In this document: piece by piece, positions 17,215 to 25,692 of the stretch
Numbering within the stretch: position 1 is the first letter of the stretch
Layout: each line of letters begins with the position of its first letter
DNA from: Amycolatopsis mediterranei
GTDB taxonomy: Bacteria; Actinomycetota; Actinomycetes; Mycobacteriales; Pseudonocardiaceae
Assembly (NCBI RefSeq): GCF_026017845.1
Contig: NZ_CP100416.1
Coordinates: 5,269,957-5,333,956 of the forward strand
Direction: 5' to 3'
DNA: 64,000 nt
Notes under the pieces: generated by a model
Database searches by the model: none
What the model saw: only the letters and a program-made list of their open reading frames with translations
Told to the model about the DNA's origin: nothing
Made by a program: the position numbers and the translations under genes

Positions 17215-17598
17215 CTACCGCGCCCGCAACGCTCGGCCGTTGACCAGCAGGGTGACCCCGAGCAGGAGCACCCCGCAGGCGGCCTGCTCGATCCGCAGCC
17301 ACAGCGGGAACAGCCCGGGCAACACGACGATGACGACGATCGCCACCAGCATCACCGCGGAGACGATCCGCAGCCGCAGGAGCCCCTTGCGCGAGCCCCG
17401 GGCGGCGCTGCGGGCGAAGGCGAACGTCAGCAGTGAACTGGCGACGACGATGGTGGCGCGCACCCAGACCGCGTCGGTCACCATCGCGGGGTGGTCGCGG
17501 AACAGGACGATCACGACGAACGTCAGGACGGAGAGCGCGACGTACGCGCCGGTCAGCAGCAGCACCGGCCGGAAGCCGGCGGTTTCGGTTCTGGTCAT
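17215..17598 (-). CDS. Small four-helix membrane protein upstream of a two-component pair
   Basis: 127 residues from the ATG at 17598 (MTRTETAGFRPVLLLTGAY). Four hydrophobic segments are visible at about residues 11-31, 45-63, 78-97 and 100-120, separated by short basic loops. No known domain is recognised. Its stop is 6 bp before the kinase start, so it is almost certainly in the same transcript and may be an accessory sensor or a target of the pair. An upstream in-frame start would add 22 residues that do not look like part of the protein. Confidence 0.65.
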   Translation of the reverse strand: MTRTETAGFRPVLLLTGAYVALSVLTFVVIVLFRDHPAMVTDAVWVRATIVVASSLLTFAFARSAARGSRKGLLRLRIVSAVMLVAIVVIVVLPGLFPLWLRIEQAACGVLLLGVTLLVNGRALRAR

Positions 17599-17678
17599 GG
17601 CGGAAATGCTCGTCGCGCGGGCAGCGGCAAGGCAGTGCCGTCCCGCACCGGCCACCCGTGACATTTGTCAGCGGTACC

Positions 17679-17695
17679 GGGAGAGCGCTCTCACA
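17679..17695. promoter_or_regulatory. LacI operator before the regulator gene (GAGAGCGCTCTC box)
   Basis: The core GAGAGCGCTCTC (17681-17692) is a perfect 12-bp palindrome, 21 bp before the GTG of the LacI gene. The same palindrome recurs at 23775-23792 and 23916-23929, so it is very likely this regulator's operator and its own control site. Confidence 0.75.
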
Positions 17696-17713
17696 GCGTG
17701 CTAGAAAGGACTG

Positions 17714-18745
17714 GTGACGACGCAGCCGCCCACCCTGGAGGACGTCGCGCGGGTCGCCGGCGTCTCGCGCGCCACGGTGTCCCGCGTGGTGAACAGCGTG
17801 CGCAACGTCGACCCGAAGCTGCGCGAGACGGTCGAGCGCGCCATCGCCGACACCGGGTACGTCCCGAATCGCGCGGCTCGCTCGCTGGTCACCCGGCGCA
17901 CCGGCGGGATCGCGCTGGTCGTGTCCGAACCGGAGCGGCACGTCGAGGCGTTCACCGGCGGCGTGTTCGGCGACCCGTTCTTCGGCCGGGTCGTCGAAGG
18001 CGTGCTCGCGCACCTGCGCCCGCGGGGCCTGCACCCGCTGCTGATGCTCGTCGACAGCGACGAGGAGCGCGAGAAGCTGGTGCCGAAGCTGCGTCAGGAG
18101 CAGGTGAGCGGCGTGCTGCTGATCTCGCTGCACCCGGCGGAAGACCCGCTCCCGCGCATGCTGACCGGCGCGGGCGTCCCGACGGCGTTGTTCGCGCGGC
18201 CGGGCCGCCCCGCACCGGTCTGCTACGTCGACGTCGCCCACCGGGACGGCGCCCGGCTCGCGGCCGGCCGGCTCGTCTCGCGCGGCTGCCGCCGCGTCGC
18301 CACGATCGCGGGCCCGGCGGGCACCCCGGCCGGGCAGGACAGGCTGGCCGGGTTCCGCGACGCGATGGCCCGCCACGGTCACGCGTACGTCGCGGTCGCC
18401 GAGGGCGACTTCACCGAACGGGGCGGCGAACGGGCGATGGAGCGCCTGCTCGCCGAGGACCCCGAGCTGGACGGCCTCTTCGTGGCCAACGACCTGATGG
18501 CGTACGGCGCGCTGACGGTGCTGCGCGAGGCCGGCAAGCGAGTCCCGGACGACGTGGCGGTGGTCGGCTTCGACGACAGCCGGGTCGCGCTCAGCTGCCG
18601 CCCCCGGCTCACCACGGTCCGCCAGCCGGTCGAGGAGATGGGCGCGACGATGGCCCGGATGGTGCTCGACCGCATGGCCGACCCGGCCCTGCGCGCGGAG
18701 TCGGTGATCTTCGACCCGGAACTGGTGGTCCGGGACTCGGCCTGA
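17714..18745 (+). CDS. LacI-family repressor of a polysaccharide-degradation regulon
   Basis: 343 residues from the GTG at 17714, preceded by AAAGGA. The N-terminal DNA-binding part (TLEDVARVAGVSRATVSRVV, residues 7-26, then the hinge VPNRAARSLV) is canonical. The sensor domain spans 65-343 and ends with GFDDSRVALSCRPRLTTVRQPVEEMG. A perfect GAGAGCGCTCTC palindrome overlaps its promoter and is repeated between the DUF1996 and CBM32/GH genes about 6 kb downstream. This resembles CebR-like repressors, whose boxes share a GAGCGCTC core and respond to oligosaccharides; the actual ligand here is unknown. Confidence 0.88.
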   Translation: MTTQPPTLEDVARVAGVSRATVSRVVNSVRNVDPKLRETVERAIADTGYVPNRAARSLVTRRTGGIALVVSEPERHVEAFTGGVFGDPFFGRVVEGVLAHLRPRGLHPLLMLVDSDEEREKLVPKLRQEQVSGVLLISLHPAEDPLPRMLTGAGVPTALFARPGRPAPVCYVDVAHRDGARLAAGRLVSRGCRRVATIAGPAGTPAGQDRLAGFRDAMARHGHAYVAVAEGDFTERGGERAMERLLAEDPELDGLFVANDLMAYGALTVLREAGKRVPDDVAVVGFDDSRVALSCRPRLTTVRQPVEEMGATMARMVLDRMADPALRAESVIFDPELVVRDSA

Positions 18746-18801
18746 CCGCTGGTGTCCGCGTGTCCGAGGTTCGTTGACAGCTCTCCTGACGGCGGCTGGT
18801 C

Positions 18802-18862
18802 CGATGCAGTGAATGACTCATTCCTGGCGTCCGACGCCAGGAATGAGTCATTCACTGCATCG
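18802..18862. repeat. Near-perfect 61-bp palindrome
   Basis: A 30-bp arm (18802-18831) is exactly repeated in inverted orientation at 18833-18862 with a single C between them. Each arm also contains its own palindrome GAATGACTCATTC or its complement, so several alternative hairpins are possible. It lies between two genes of the same orientation, 57 bp after the LacI stop codon. It could work as a factor-independent terminator or be a genome-wide repetitive palindrome; there is no T tract. Confidence 0.85.
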
Positions 18863-18954
18863 ACGCCGGCACCGGCGTGACCGGCCGCTGATCTGTCCGG
18901 GACAAGTTCCGGACAATGGTCTGGACATCGGGCGATTTGCTGTGCTCAGCTTTC

Positions 18955-18962
18955 CAACGTTG
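18955..18962. promoter_or_regulatory. Possible LacI-type half-palindromic box before the GH31 gene
   Basis: CAACGTTG (18955-18962) within TTTCCAACGTTGTAACG has the AACGTT centre common to LacI operators. It lies 40 bp upstream of the GH31 start. It is unlike the GAGAGCGCTCTC boxes of the neighbouring regulator. Confidence 0.3.
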
Positions 18963-19002
18963 TAACGCCGCCGAGTCCCCTTCACCGGAACGGAGTTCCG
19001 CC

Positions 19003-22000
19003 GTGCGGACCAGAACAGCGAGAACCATCCGGCGGGCCTTCGCGCTCGTCGCCGCCGGGAGCGCCGTCGCGGCGGTGACCGTCGCGACGCCCGCCGTGGC
19101 CGGGCCTGCGCGCCAGACCGTCGCCGCCGGGAACGCCCGCTTCCAGGTGCTGTCCCCGACCGTGATCCGCGCCGAGTACGCGGGCGACGGCCGCTTCACC
19201 GACGCCGCCACCTTCAACGCCGTCGGCCGTGGCGCCTTCACGCCGACGTCGTACACCAGCACGGTTTCGGGCGGCGTCCTCACGATCAAGACGAGCGCGG
19301 CGACGCTGACCTACCGGCTGAACTCCGGCCCGTTCGACGGCGGCAACCTCGAGATCCGCACGAGCGCGGGCGCGACCCCGGTGCTCGCGGCCCCCTGGCA
19401 CCACCTGACCTGCGCCGCCGGTGCCCGGTGCGAGGCCGAAGACCTCACCACCGACGGGCTCGGCATCGCGACCGACCACTCCGGCTACACCGGCGAAGGC
19501 TTCCTCGCCGGGTTCGAGAGCACCGGGAACTCGGTGACGGCGGACGTCCTCGCACCCACCGCGGGGACGTACTCGGTGACCGCGCGCTACGCCAACGGCC
19601 AGGGCGGCGACGGCCAGTACGTCACGCGCACCCTGAGCGTTTCGGTCGACGGCGGCGCGGCGCAGAAGCTCACCCTGCCCGTGACGGCCGACTGGAACGC
19701 CTGGGCCTTGGCCTCGGTGCCGGTCACCCTCGCCGCCGGGCACCACAGCGTCCGCCTCGAGCGGACCGCGGCCGATTCCGGCGACGTCAACCTCGACGGC
19801 CTGGCCGTGCTGACCGCCGGTGCCGCCTTCCCGCCGGCCTCGGCGCGCGCGTTCACCGGCTGCCCGGCCGGGACGAGCTGCGAGGCCGAGGCCGGGCTGC
19901 GCTCGGGGTCCGCCGTCGTGGCGACCGACCACACCGGGTACGCCGGGCGCGGGTTCGTCGCCGAGCTCAACCGCGGCTCGACGCTGACCCACCGCGTCTC
20001 GGACGTCCCGGCCGACGGCACCTACCTGCTGCACGTCCGCTACGCCAACGGCACCGGAGGCGACGGCCGTCACGAAATGCGCACCGCGGCTGTCACCGCG
20101 AACGGCGTCACCCGCACGCTGACGCTGCCGATCACCGACGGCTGGGACGCCTGGAAGAGCGCGTCCGTGCCGGTGGACCTGAAGGCGGGCACGAACGACG
20201 TCGTCCTCGGCTGTCCCGAGGACACCAGCTGCCACGTCAACGTCGACACCGTCGCCGTCACCCCGGCCGGGGGCACGGCGCCGCCGCCGCACCTCGCGCT
20301 CGGCGGCTACCGGCGCGGCCTCGACGGCGTCAACGGCGACAACGGCACGCCGTCGACCACCGAAGGCCTCCTGCACCAGGACGGCTGGTACCTGCTCGAC
20401 GACACCATCTCCGCGCTGTACGACCCGCAGACCCGCGCCGTGACGCAGCGGCCGTCGCACGGCGGAAACCCCTACCAGGACGGGTACCTCTTCGCGTTCG
20501 GCCACGACTACAAGGCCGGGCTGCGTGATCTCGCGACCCTGACCGGGCCGCCGCAGCTGCTGCCGCGCTGGGCCTACGGCGTCTGGTACTCCGAGTACAT
20601 CGACCGCACCGCGGCCGACTACCGCGATCGCATCCTGCCGCGGTTCCGCAGCGAAGGCGTCCCGCTGGACGTCCTGGTGACCGACACCGACTTCAAGGCG
20701 CCGGACACGTGGAACGGCTGGCAGTTCGACACCGCGAAGTTCCCCGACCCGGCCGGTTTCTTCGCCTGGTCGAAGGCCCAGGGCCTGCACAACAACCTGA
20801 ACATCCACCCCAGCATCATGGGGTCGGACCCGCAGTTCGCCCGCGCCCAGGCGACGGCGAAGGGCAAGCTGGCCAAGTCGAACTGCGGCACCGACTGCTA
20901 CGTCTTCGACTGGGGCGACCCGGACCAGCTCAAGGCCTACCTCGACCTGCACGCGGGCATGATGAAGCAGGGCAACGACTTCTGGTGGCTCGACTGGTGC
21001 TGTGACGCCTCGCGCTCGAGCCTGCCCGGCGTGACCCCGGACGCGTGGATCAACCAGCAGTACGCCGATCTCGCGGCTCCCGCGACCGGCCGCGGGTTCG
21101 TCATCTCGCGGGCGTACGGCTCGCTGCAGGCGGGCGGCTACGGCGGTCCGACGGGGCTGGCGACGGGGCCGTGGGCGGACAAGCGCAGCACGCTGCACTT
21201 CACCGGCGACACGTCCTCGACGTGGGGAACGCTGCGGATGGAGGTCGGCATCACGCCGGCGGAGTCGGCGGCGACCGGCATGTCGGCGATCAGCCACGAC
21301 ATCGGCGGCCACAACGACACGACGGGCCTGCGCGGCAGCGAGACCTACACTTCCGGCGGGCAGCAGCACCAGACGGCCAAGCTGCCGGACGACATGTACG
21401 CGCGGTGGGTGCAGCTCGGCACGTTCCAGCCGATCGACCGCCTGCACAGCAACCACAGCGACCGGCTGCCCTGGCAGTACGGCGACGCGGCCAAGGCGTC
21501 GGCGACGAAGTTCCTGAACCTGCGGGAGAACCTGGTTCCCACCACCTACACGCTGGCCCAGCAAGCGGCGACGACGGGCGTTCCGGTGGTCCGCCCGACG
21601 TACCTGGAGTACCCGGACGAGCCGGGCGCGTACGCGGCGGCCCAGAGCGAGTACTTCTACGGGCCGGACATGCTGGTGGCACCGGTGACGTCCCCGGGCA
21701 CTTCGGCGACGACGTCGGTGTGGTTCCCGCCGGGGCAGTGGACGGACTACTTCACCGGCAAGACCTACGCGGGCGGGACGACCCAGCAGGTGACGTCCGA
21801 CCTGGGCACGATGCCGGTGTTCCTCCGCGCGGGCGGCATCACGGCCACGCGGACGGCCGACGTCGCCAACGACGTCCAGAACCCGCTGGACCGGGCGACG
21901 GTGACGGTGGCGCCGGGCGGATCCGGGACGTTCTCGCTGTATGAGGACAACGGCGTGTCGTCGTCGCGTTCGTCGTCGACGAAGATCACCTACAGCGAGT

Positions 22001-22221
22001 GCTCCGGGGCGCACACGGTGACGGTGTCGCCCGCGCAGGGCTCGTTCCGGGCGGCGCCCCGCGAGTGGACGGTGAAGTTCCTCGGCGTGGCCGCGGCCCC
22101 GAGCCGGGTGAAGGTGGGAACCGGCTGGGCGCCGTCGACGGCGTGGAAGTGGGACGCGGCGACGAAGACGCTGACCGTGACCGCGCCGGCCCACCCGGGC
22201 CCGGTGACGGTCACGTACTGA
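19003..22221 (+). CDS. Secreted GH31 glycosidase with two inserted carbohydrate-binding modules
   Basis: 1072 residues from GTG 19003. Signal peptide at 1-33 (RAFALVAAGSAVAAVTVATPAVAG). Residues 35-135 are the start of the GH31 N-terminal beta sandwich. Two tandem CBM35-like modules follow (about 137-270 and 287-423), both beginning C..G..CEAE and containing DH(S/T)GY.G.GF and RYANG.GGDG. The sandwich then resumes with LGGYRRGLDG and LLHQDGWYLLDD. The barrel carries the nucleophile candidate Asp664 in WWLDWC and acid/base candidate Asp736 in HFTGDTSSTW. Beta domains finish the protein. The family includes alpha-glucosidases, alpha-xylosidases and alpha-galactosidases; the exact substrate is not decided by sequence. 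Confidence 0.88.
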   Translation: MRTRTARTIRRAFALVAAGSAVAAVTVATPAVAGPARQTVAAGNARFQVLSPTVIRAEYAGDGRFTDAATFNAVGRGAFTPTSYTSTVSGGVLTIKTSAATLTYRLNSGPFDGGNLEIRTSAGATPVLAAPWHHLTCAAGARCEAEDLTTDGLGIATDHSGYTGEGFLAGFESTGNSVTADVLAPTAGTYSVTARYANGQGGDGQYVTRTLSVSVDGGAAQKLTLPVTADWNAWALASVPVTLAAGHHSVRLERTAADSGDVNLDGLAVLTAGAAFPPASARAFTGCPAGTSCEAEAGLRSGSAVVATDHTGYAGRGFVAELNRGSTLTHRVSDVPADGTYLLHVRYANGTGGDGRHEMRTAAVTANGVTRTLTLPITDGWDAWKSASVPVDLKAGTNDVVLGCPEDTSCHVNVDTVAVTPAGGTAPPPHLALGGYRRGLDGVNGDNGTPSTTEGLLHQDGWYLLDDTISALYDPQTRAVTQRPSHGGNPYQDGYLFAFGHDYKAGLRDLATLTGPPQLLPRWAYGVWYSEYIDRTAADYRDRILPRFRSEGVPLDVLVTDTDFKAPDTWNGWQFDTAKFPDPAGFFAWSKAQGLHNNLNIHPSIMGSDPQFARAQATAKGKLAKSNCGTDCYVFDWGDPDQLKAYLDLHAGMMKQGNDFWWLDWCCDASRSSLPGVTPDAWINQQYADLAAPATGRGFVISRAYGSLQAGGYGGPTGLATGPWADKRSTLHFTGDTSSTWGTLRMEVGITPAESAATGMSAISHDIGGHNDTTGLRGSETYTSGGQQHQTAKLPDDMYARWVQLGTFQPIDRLHSNHSDRLPWQYGDAAKASATKFLNLRENLVPTTYTLAQQAATTGVPVVRPTYLEYPDEPGAYAAAQSEYFYGPDMLVAPVTSPGTSATTSVWFPPGQWTDYFTGKTYAGGTTQQVTSDLGTMPVFLRAGGITATRTADVANDVQNPLDRATVTVAPGGSGTFSLYEDNGVSSSRSSSTKITYSECSGAHTVTVSPAQGSFRAAPREWTVKFLGVAAAPSRVKVGTGWAPSTAWKWDAATKTLTVTAPAHPGPVTVTY

Positions 22222-22240
22222 GCCTTCCGGAGCCGGAACT

Positions 22241-22275
22241 GCCGTCGAGGCCACGGATCCCGTGGCCTCGACGGC
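22241..22275. terminator. Bidirectional terminator hairpin between convergent genes
   Basis: A perfect 16-bp stem (22241-22256 with 22260-22275) closes an ATC loop. It lies in the 59-bp gap between the convergent GH31 and DUF305-like genes and can serve both. The GC-rich stem without U tract is usual for actinobacteria. Confidence 0.8.
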
Positions 22276-22280
22276 TCGTC

Positions 22281-22817
22281 TCACGCGGTCTTCGGGAGCA
22301 CCTCGCTTTCCCGCGTCCCCTCGGCGCCGACCTCCCGGGCCAGCTCGCGAGTCTCCGCGTCCGCCCCGGATGCCTGTTCACCCCGGGCCAGCACGACGAG
22401 CTGGGCGGCGTGCGCCCGCAGCAGCGCGACCAGCCGCCGGTCGAACCCGGAGCCCTGTTCGGTCCGCAGCGCCACCAGGTCGGCCGCGGTGACCATACCG
22501 GGCATCCGATGTCCACTGTGGACATCGCCGGCCGGCAGCCCCGCCCGGTCGCGGACGGCTCGCAGGCGGGTCAGCAACCGGTCCTGAGGTCCAGAGCAGG
22601 CTTCGGCCGCCGAGCGGACGGCCGCGCTCGCCGTGTGCTCCGGCGCCAGCCGGGCCGCGGTCAGGGCGTTCTCCGTCATCGGCACCACCAGCTGCAGCCA
22701 GGCCACGTCGGTCGGGTTGAAGGCCTGCGGGGTGGTGGTGGGGGCCGGGGCGGTGGTGGTGGCGCAACCGCCCATGATCAGCGCCACCACCGCCGCCCCC
22801 AGGACCAGCCGTCTCAC
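22281..22817 (-). CDS. DUF305-like lipoprotein
   Basis: 178 residues from the GTG at 22817, which overlaps the stop of the DUF1996 gene (GTGA), so translation is coupled. The lipobox LVLGAAVVALIMGGC puts the modified Cys at about residue 18, followed by a Thr/Pro linker. HSGHRMPGMVTAADLVALRTEQGSGFDRRLV near residues 100-130 resembles the DUF305 signature (H..MPGM.T...L....G..FD), but the usual HH pair of the last helix is replaced (RAHAAQLVVLARGEQ). DUF305 proteins are four-helix, often metal-associated; the role of this variant is unknown. Confidence 0.7.
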   Translation of the reverse strand: MRRLVLGAAVVALIMGGCATTTAPAPTTTPQAFNPTDVAWLQLVVPMTENALTAARLAPEHTASAAVRSAAEACSGPQDRLLTRLRAVRDRAGLPAGDVHSGHRMPGMVTAADLVALRTEQGSGFDRRLVALLRAHAAQLVVLARGEQASGADAETRELAREVGAEGTRESEVLPKTA

Positions 22818-23746
22818 GGACGGCCGGGCAGCCGGTAGTTCGGCCCGAGCACCCCGCCGCGATCGGGCTTGTAGAGGTCGAACCCGCGCGGGTCGCACTG
22901 CAGGCCGCCGTTGATGCAGTGCTTCACCAGCGCCGCGAGCGTCTCGGGGTCCCACGCGTTGAAGAAGTCGTAGTGCCACGAGTACCCGCGCCCGCTGGCC
23001 AGGTGGACGCCGGACATGTCGCCACTGACCGGGAACGCCATCTTGAACTCCAGCATCGGCACGGCCACCGGGTGGTCGGCCGGGCACGTCAGCGTCGCCC
23101 GGTCCGGGTACGCCAGGTGGCTCTTGTGGTCGGCCGAGTCCAGGTGGACGCCGTCCCAGCAGCTCGGCGCCTGGTAGCGGATGTTGAGCTGGCTGCCGTC
23201 GACGCAGTGCACCGGGATGTCCCAGTTGTGGAAGCTGTCCCCGCACTCCCAGCCCTCGATCGCCCCGGGCGCGTGCTGGAAGTCGTCCTGCGTCGCCGTG
23301 ACGCTCCCGGCGACGTACCGCAGGCCGGGCGGGAACGGCACCACCTTCGTGTAGTCGAGGATGCCGGACTTGTAGTAGACGACCTGCGCGAAGTTCGGCA
23401 GCACCACCTGGTTCCCGTTGTACACCGTCGGGAACCAGTACGCGGACAGGTCGTCCGGCGCCAGGCAGGTCGTGTTGCCGACGCCCGCGCCCTGCAAGGA
23501 TTGCAGGGTGGTAGCGGCGTTGGTGGTCTTGTTGCCGAGGAAGGTGTGGTCGTGCGAGGCGCCGGGCAGCCCGGGGAAGACGATCGGGTCGTCCGGCTGG
23601 TGGTGACTCGGGGAGCAGTTGACCTGGAACTCGTGGTGGGTCACCAGATCGTCGGCCCCGGCGGGCGACCAGGTGGCCGCGGTCAGGAAGGCGCCTGCCA
23701 GCACGGTGGCGGCGGTGCAGGCGAGGAGCGCGGCTTTCGTTGCCAA
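22814..23746 (-). CDS. Secreted DUF1996 domain protein
   Basis: 310 residues. Signal peptide 1-32 (ALLACTAATVLAGAFLTAATWSPAGA). The mature part begins FQVNCSPSHHQPDDPIVFPGLPGASHDHTFLGN, the defining DUF1996 segment. It also contains the conserved SAYWFPTVY, GSQLNIRYQAPSCWDGVHLDS and SHLAYPDRATLTCPADHPVAVPMLEFKMAFPV blocks. DUF1996 occurs in secreted fungal and actinobacterial proteins, often beside carbohydrate-active modules. A perfect 18-bp palindrome lies 28 bp upstream of its start, so it appears to be in the regulon of the LacI protein at 17714. Confidence 0.88.
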   Translation of the reverse strand: MATKAALLACTAATVLAGAFLTAATWSPAGADDLVTHHEFQVNCSPSHHQPDDPIVFPGLPGASHDHTFLGNKTTNAATTLQSLQGAGVGNTTCLAPDDLSAYWFPTVYNGNQVVLPNFAQVVYYKSGILDYTKVVPFPPGLRYVAGSVTATQDDFQHAPGAIEGWECGDSFHNWDIPVHCVDGSQLNIRYQAPSCWDGVHLDSADHKSHLAYPDRATLTCPADHPVAVPMLEFKMAFPVSGDMSGVHLASGRGYSWHYDFFNAWDPETLAALVKHCINGGLQCDPRGFDLYKPDRGGVLGPNYRLPGRP

Positions 23747-23774
23747 GGGTCCTCCACGGTGAGGGTGCCAAGGA

Positions 23775-23792
23775 TGGGAGAGCGCTCTCCCA
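23775..23792. promoter_or_regulatory. LacI operator, DUF1996 side
   Basis: TGGGAGAGCGCTCTCCCA is a perfect 18-bp palindrome, the most symmetric of the three copies, 28 bp upstream of the DUF1996 start codon. Confidence 0.8.
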
Positions 23793-23915
23793 CAGCATGC
23801 GCAGCTGGGTGCGACCCTGTCAAGGAGTCACCCCTTCGCCGCTCGGACAGTCATTGTCGGGATTACCGGCGATCCTTGACAGGGCGGGGGCGCGTGCCGA
23901 ACCATCGGTCGCGCT

Positions 23916-23929
23916 GGAGAGCGCTCTCC
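23916..23929. promoter_or_regulatory. LacI operator, CBM32/GH side
   Basis: GGAGAGCGCTCTCC is a perfect 14-bp palindrome located 32 bp before the GTG of the CBM32/GH gene. It is paired with the box at 23775-23792 across the divergent promoters, about 139 bp centre to centre. Confidence 0.8.
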
Positions 23930-23961
23930 GAGTGCCGTTCCCCTGTCGTACGGGAGTCATC

Positions 23962-25686
23962 GTGGACCGACCGTCGCTCCTCCGCGCCGTCCCGGCGCTG
24001 GTGGCCCTGCTGGTGCTGGGCCTGCTCGCTGCCCCCTTCCCGGCGCACGCCGCCACGCTGCTTTCCCAGGGCAGACCCGCGACCGCGTCGAGCAGCGAGG
24101 GCGCGGGCACGCCGGCGTCGGCGGCCGTCGACGGTGACCCCGGCACCCGCTGGGCGAGCGCCTGGAGCGACCCGCAGTGGCTTCAGGTCGATCTCGGCGC
24201 TCCCGCCGACATCAGCCAGGTCATGCTGAACTGGGAAGCCGCCTACGCGACGGCCTACGAAATCCAGGTCTCGGCCGACGCCGCGAGTTGGCAGACTGTG
24301 TACAGCACGACCACCGCGGCCGGCGGGATCCAAAACCTCGCCGTCACCGGGCACGGCCGGTATGTGCGCCTCTACGGCACCCATCGCGTCGGCGGCTACG
24401 GCTACTCGCTGTGGGAGTTCCAGGTGAGCGGAACGCCGGGGACGCAGGGCGGCGCCGGCGTCACCCGGGTGACCGGCTCGCAGGGGAACTGGCAGCTCAC
24501 GGTCGACGGGATACCGTGGACCGTCAAGGGACTCACCTGGGGCCCGCCGGTCGGCGAAGCGGCCGCGCGGATGCCCGAACTGCACGCGATCGGCGTCAAC
24601 ACCGTCCGCACCTGGGGGACCGACGGCACCACCCAGCCCCTGCTGGACGCCGCCGCGGCCAACGGCATCAAGGTGAGCAGCGGATTCTGGTTGCAGCCCG
24701 GGGGTGGCCCGGGCAGCGGCGGCTGCGTCGACTACACAACGGATACCGCATACAAGAACACGATGCTCGCCGAGATCCAAAAATGGGTTACCGCATACAA
24801 AACACACCCCGGCGTGCTGCTGTGGAACGTGGGCAACGAGTCGATCCTCGGGATGCAGAACTGCTACTCCGGCACGCAGCTGGAGCAGAACCGGATCGCC
24901 TACACGCGCTTCGTCGATCAAGCGGCGCAGGCGATCCACGCCATCGACGCGAACCACCCGGTCACCTCGACCGACGCCTGGACCGGCGCGTGGCCGTACT
25001 ACAAGGCGTACGCACCGAACCTCGATCTCTACGCGGTCAACTCCTACGCCCACGTCTGCCAGGTGAAGCAGGACTGGCTGGCGGGCGGCTACACGAAGCC
25101 GTACGTCATCACCGAGACCGGCCCGGCCGGCGAGTGGGAGGTGCCGAACGACGTGAACGGCGTGCCCACCGAACCGACCGACCAGCAGAAGCGCGACGGT
25201 TACGGCAATGCCTGGAACTGCGTGCTGGCCCACCCCGGAGTGGCCCTCGGCGCGACGCTCTTCCACTACGGCACCGAGGGCGACTTCGGCGGGGTCTGGT
25301 TCAACATCACCACGGGCAACGAGAAGCGGCTCTCCTGGTACGCCGTCCGGCGGCTCTACAGTGGACAGACGGGTGGCAACACCCCGCCGGTGATCGCGTC
25401 GATGGACCTCAGCCGCGCCACCGGCGTCCCGGCCGGCGGCACCTTCACGGTGACGGCCGGAGTGTCCGATCCGGACGGTGATCCGATCACCTACACGATG
25501 GGGTACAACAGCAAGTACCTCAACAACGCGTCGGGCCTGATCCCGGCCCCGTTCACCGGGAACGGGACGTTCACCGTCACCGCGCCGCAGCAGCCGGGTG
25601 TCTGGAAGCTCTACCTCTACGCCCGTGACGGTCACGGCAACGTCGGCATCGAGACGCGCTCGCTGCGCGTGACCGCCACGCGGTGA
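23962..25686 (+). CDS. Secreted CBM32 (F5/8 type C) - glycoside hydrolase (GH2/GH5-like barrel) protein
   Basis: 574 residues. Signal peptide 1-31. A discoidin/F5-8C module spans about 33-155 (ASSSEGAGTPASAAVDGDPGTRWASAW is its classic opening). A TIM barrel of clan-A type spans about 165-485: WTVKGLTWGPP, IGVNTVRTWG, the acid/base Glu293 in LLWNVGNES and the nucleophile Glu385 in VITETGP. The C-terminal 85 residues form an Ig-like fold (PPVIASMDLSRATGV...GHGNVGIETRSL). Likely a beta-glycanase acting outside the cell; the glycan is not identifiable. It is divergent from DUF1996 and shares the GAGAGCGCTCTC operators. Confidence 0.82.
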   Translation: MDRPSLLRAVPALVALLVLGLLAAPFPAHAATLLSQGRPATASSSEGAGTPASAAVDGDPGTRWASAWSDPQWLQVDLGAPADISQVMLNWEAAYATAYEIQVSADAASWQTVYSTTTAAGGIQNLAVTGHGRYVRLYGTHRVGGYGYSLWEFQVSGTPGTQGGAGVTRVTGSQGNWQLTVDGIPWTVKGLTWGPPVGEAAARMPELHAIGVNTVRTWGTDGTTQPLLDAAAANGIKVSSGFWLQPGGGPGSGGCVDYTTDTAYKNTMLAEIQKWVTAYKTHPGVLLWNVGNESILGMQNCYSGTQLEQNRIAYTRFVDQAAQAIHAIDANHPVTSTDAWTGAWPYYKAYAPNLDLYAVNSYAHVCQVKQDWLAGGYTKPYVITETGPAGEWEVPNDVNGVPTEPTDQQKRDGYGNAWNCVLAHPGVALGATLFHYGTEGDFGGVWFNITTGNEKRLSWYAVRRLYSGQTGGNTPPVIASMDLSRATGVPAGGTFTVTAGVSDPDGDPITYTMGYNSKYLNNASGLIPAPFTGNGTFTVTAPQQPGVWKLYLYARDGHGNVGIETRSLRVTATR

Positions 25687-25692
25687 CGGCCG

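Noticed and set aside
18802..18862. 61-bp palindrome as insertion-sequence ends
   Set aside because: The arms are separated by a single base, leaving no room for an element.
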